Assembly: GCF_003994335.1 (NCBI RefSeq)
Contig: NZ_PNQZ01000013.1
Coordinates: 1 to 64,000 of the forward strand
DNA length: 64,000 nt
Source of the DNA: Asaia sp. W19
GTDB taxonomy: Bacteria; Pseudomonadota; Alphaproteobacteria; Acetobacterales; Acetobacteraceae
Reading direction: 5' to 3'
Shown here: piece by piece, positions 62,972-64,000 of the stretch
How the letters are laid out: each line of letters starts with the position of its first letter
How positions within the stretch are numbered: position 1 is the first letter of the stretch
The notes under the pieces: model-generated
What the model saw: only the letters and a program-made list of their open reading frames with translations
Told to the model about the DNA's origin: nothing
Databases searched by the model: none
Translations under genes and position numbers: made by a program

Positions 62972-64000
62972 ATGCCTGACATGAGTGCTCTCTTCCTTGC
63001 ACGATTGCAATTCGCGTTTACCGTCGGATTTCACATCGTCTTTCCCGCTTTCTCCATCGGTCTGGCAGCGTTCCTGGCCGTGCTCGAAGGGCTCTGGCTC
63101 AAGACGGACAAGCCCGTCTATCTCGACCTCTTCAAATACTGGCTGCGCGTCTTTTCGGTCGTGTTCGCCATGGGCGTCGTCTCAGGGCTGGTGATGTCCT
63201 ATGAGTTCGGCACCAACTGGTCGCAGTTCTCGCAAAAGGCTGGGCCAATCCTTGGTCCGATGCTGGCCTACGAGGTCATGACCGCCTTCTTCCTCGAAGC
63301 AGGATTCCTTGGCGTGATGATGTTCGGGCTCAACCGCGTGGGCAAAGGGCTGCATTTCGCGGCAACCTGCATGGTCTCGATCGGCACGCTCATCTCCATG
63401 AGTTGGATCCTCGCATCCAATTCCTGGATGCAGACACCCCAGGGTTACAAGATCGATGCCGCGACGGGCCGTTTCCTTCCGGCAGACTGGTGGGCCATCG
63501 TCTTCAACCCGTCTTTCCCGTTCCGCCTCGTTCATATGGCGCTTGCCGCTTTCCTCTGCGTGGCCTTTATCGTGGGTGGCGTGGGTGCGTGGCATCTGCT
63601 CAAGGCCAAGCGCCAGAAGCGCCAGCCGACCGACGCCGTGAAGGTCATGTTCTCCATGGCCATGTGGATGGCCGCCATCGTGGCCCCGCTGCAGATTCTG
63701 GCTGGTGATGCCCATGGTCTGAACACGCTGAAATACCAGCCCGCCAAGATCGCCGCGATGGAAGGCGACTGGGAGAGCGAGGGGCGTGCTCCTGAACTGC
63801 TGTTCGGCGTGCCGGACATGGAACATGAAGTAACCCGCTACAAGATCGGCATCCCGCTCGTTGGCTCGCTCATCCTGACACATAGTCTTGACGGCAAGGT
63901 CCCTGGGCTCAAGGACTTCCCCAAGGACCAGCGCGCGCCGATGTATGTGGTGTTCTACACCTTTCGTGTGATGGTGGCGCTCGGCAGCCTGATGGCATTG
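62972..64000 (+). CDS. cioA: Cyanide-insensitive bd-type ubiquinol oxidase subunit I (partial, cut by window end)
   Basis: 343 codons in the window; the frame runs on to the last base, so the C-terminus is missing. Helical protein: FAFTVGFHIVFPAFSIGLAAFLAVLEGLWL near residue 10-40 holds the first heme His, ESVF-like WLRVFSVVFAMGVVSGLVMSYEFGTNW near 48-74. GDAHGLNTLKYQPAKIAAMEG near 228-250 holds the second His and resembles the CIO form. The ATG at 62972 (MPDMSALFLARLQF) or 62981 may be the start. It reduces oxygen with ubiquinol as donor. Confidence 0.88.
   Translation, partial: MPDMSALFLARLQFAFTVGFHIVFPAFSIGLAAFLAVLEGLWLKTDKPVYLDLFKYWLRVFSVVFAMGVVSGLVMSYEFGTNWSQFSQKAGPILGPMLAYEVMTAFFLEAGFLGVMMFGLNRVGKGLHFAATCMVSIGTLISMSWILASNSWMQTPQGYKIDAATGRFLPADWWAIVFNPSFPFRLVHMALAAFLCVAFIVGGVGAWHLLKAKRQKRQPTDAVKVMFSMAMWMAAIVAPLQILAGDAHGLNTLKYQPAKIAAMEGDWESEGRAPELLFGVPDMEHEVTRYKIGIPLVGSLILTHSLDGKVPGLKDFPKDQRAPMYVVFYTFRVMVALGSLMAL

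Overview
The window looks like chromosomal core DNA of an acetic acid bacterium (Acetobacteraceae, Alphaproteobacteria). Pointers are a membrane-bound PQQ glucose dehydrogenase, the start of a cyanide-insensitive (CIO-type) bd oxidase, a serine palmitoyltransferase cluster, GC-rich coding sequence, and alphaproteobacterial gene orders (fabD-fabG-acpP-fabF-mltG, rpmI-rplT-pheS-pheT, hslV-hslU-sufE). The genus cannot be fixed from sequence alone. I saw no insertion sequence, prophage, CRISPR array or tRNA gene.

Layout. 1-230: promoter and leader of an rRNA operon that runs leftward out of the window. 652-13222: a sphingolipid-type island. It has a CDP-glycerol-transferase-like enzyme, a fatty acyl-AMP ligase, a dedicated ACP and serine palmitoyltransferase. 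A lipid kinase and a nucleotidyltransferase-fold protein face them. A tightly overlapping operon follows: phosphoesterase, LptF-like and LptG-like permeases, fatty acid hydroxylase, NTP transferase and glycosyltransferase. 13196-15990: small membrane protein, MmcB-like protein, inositol-phosphatase-like enzyme and SYLF protein. 16122-22721: leftward fatty acid synthesis genes plus mltG, with two accessory genes upstream. 22954-30784: OpuAC-like binding domain, HWE kinase, M13 peptidase, Dabb protein, ferritin-like protein and bioB. 31142-35632: TonB receptor and a three-gene inner-membrane iron module. 35700-41263: an MCE lipid-transport operon whose ATPase subunit has lost its catalytic motifs, headed by a sensor with a degenerate cyclase domain. 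41417-48172: ygfZ-hisI, lpxB, pheST, rplT and rpmI. 48460-51252: glucose dehydrogenase and a small Cys-repeat exported protein. 51376-57570: two tandem hybrid kinases followed by hslVU and sufE. 57956-64000: small membrane protein, ftsEX, ydcF-like, plsC-like, DUF2125-like and cioA, which is cut by the window end.

How the genes fit together. The strongest system-level signal is the first 13 kb. It appears to hold the substrate-loading steps of sphingoid-base synthesis (FAAL, ACP, SPT), candidate headgroup enzymes, an acyl or base hydroxylase, and an LptFG-type exporter pair in one operon. The second is the MCE operon, which keeps intact frames and 4-base or 1-base overlaps although both nucleotide-handling proteins look catalytically dead. 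Most genes from 16 to 57.6 kb point left and all from 57.9 kb point right. A perfect DnaA box and a 20-bp palindrome lie close to that switch, around 61.5-61.65 kb.
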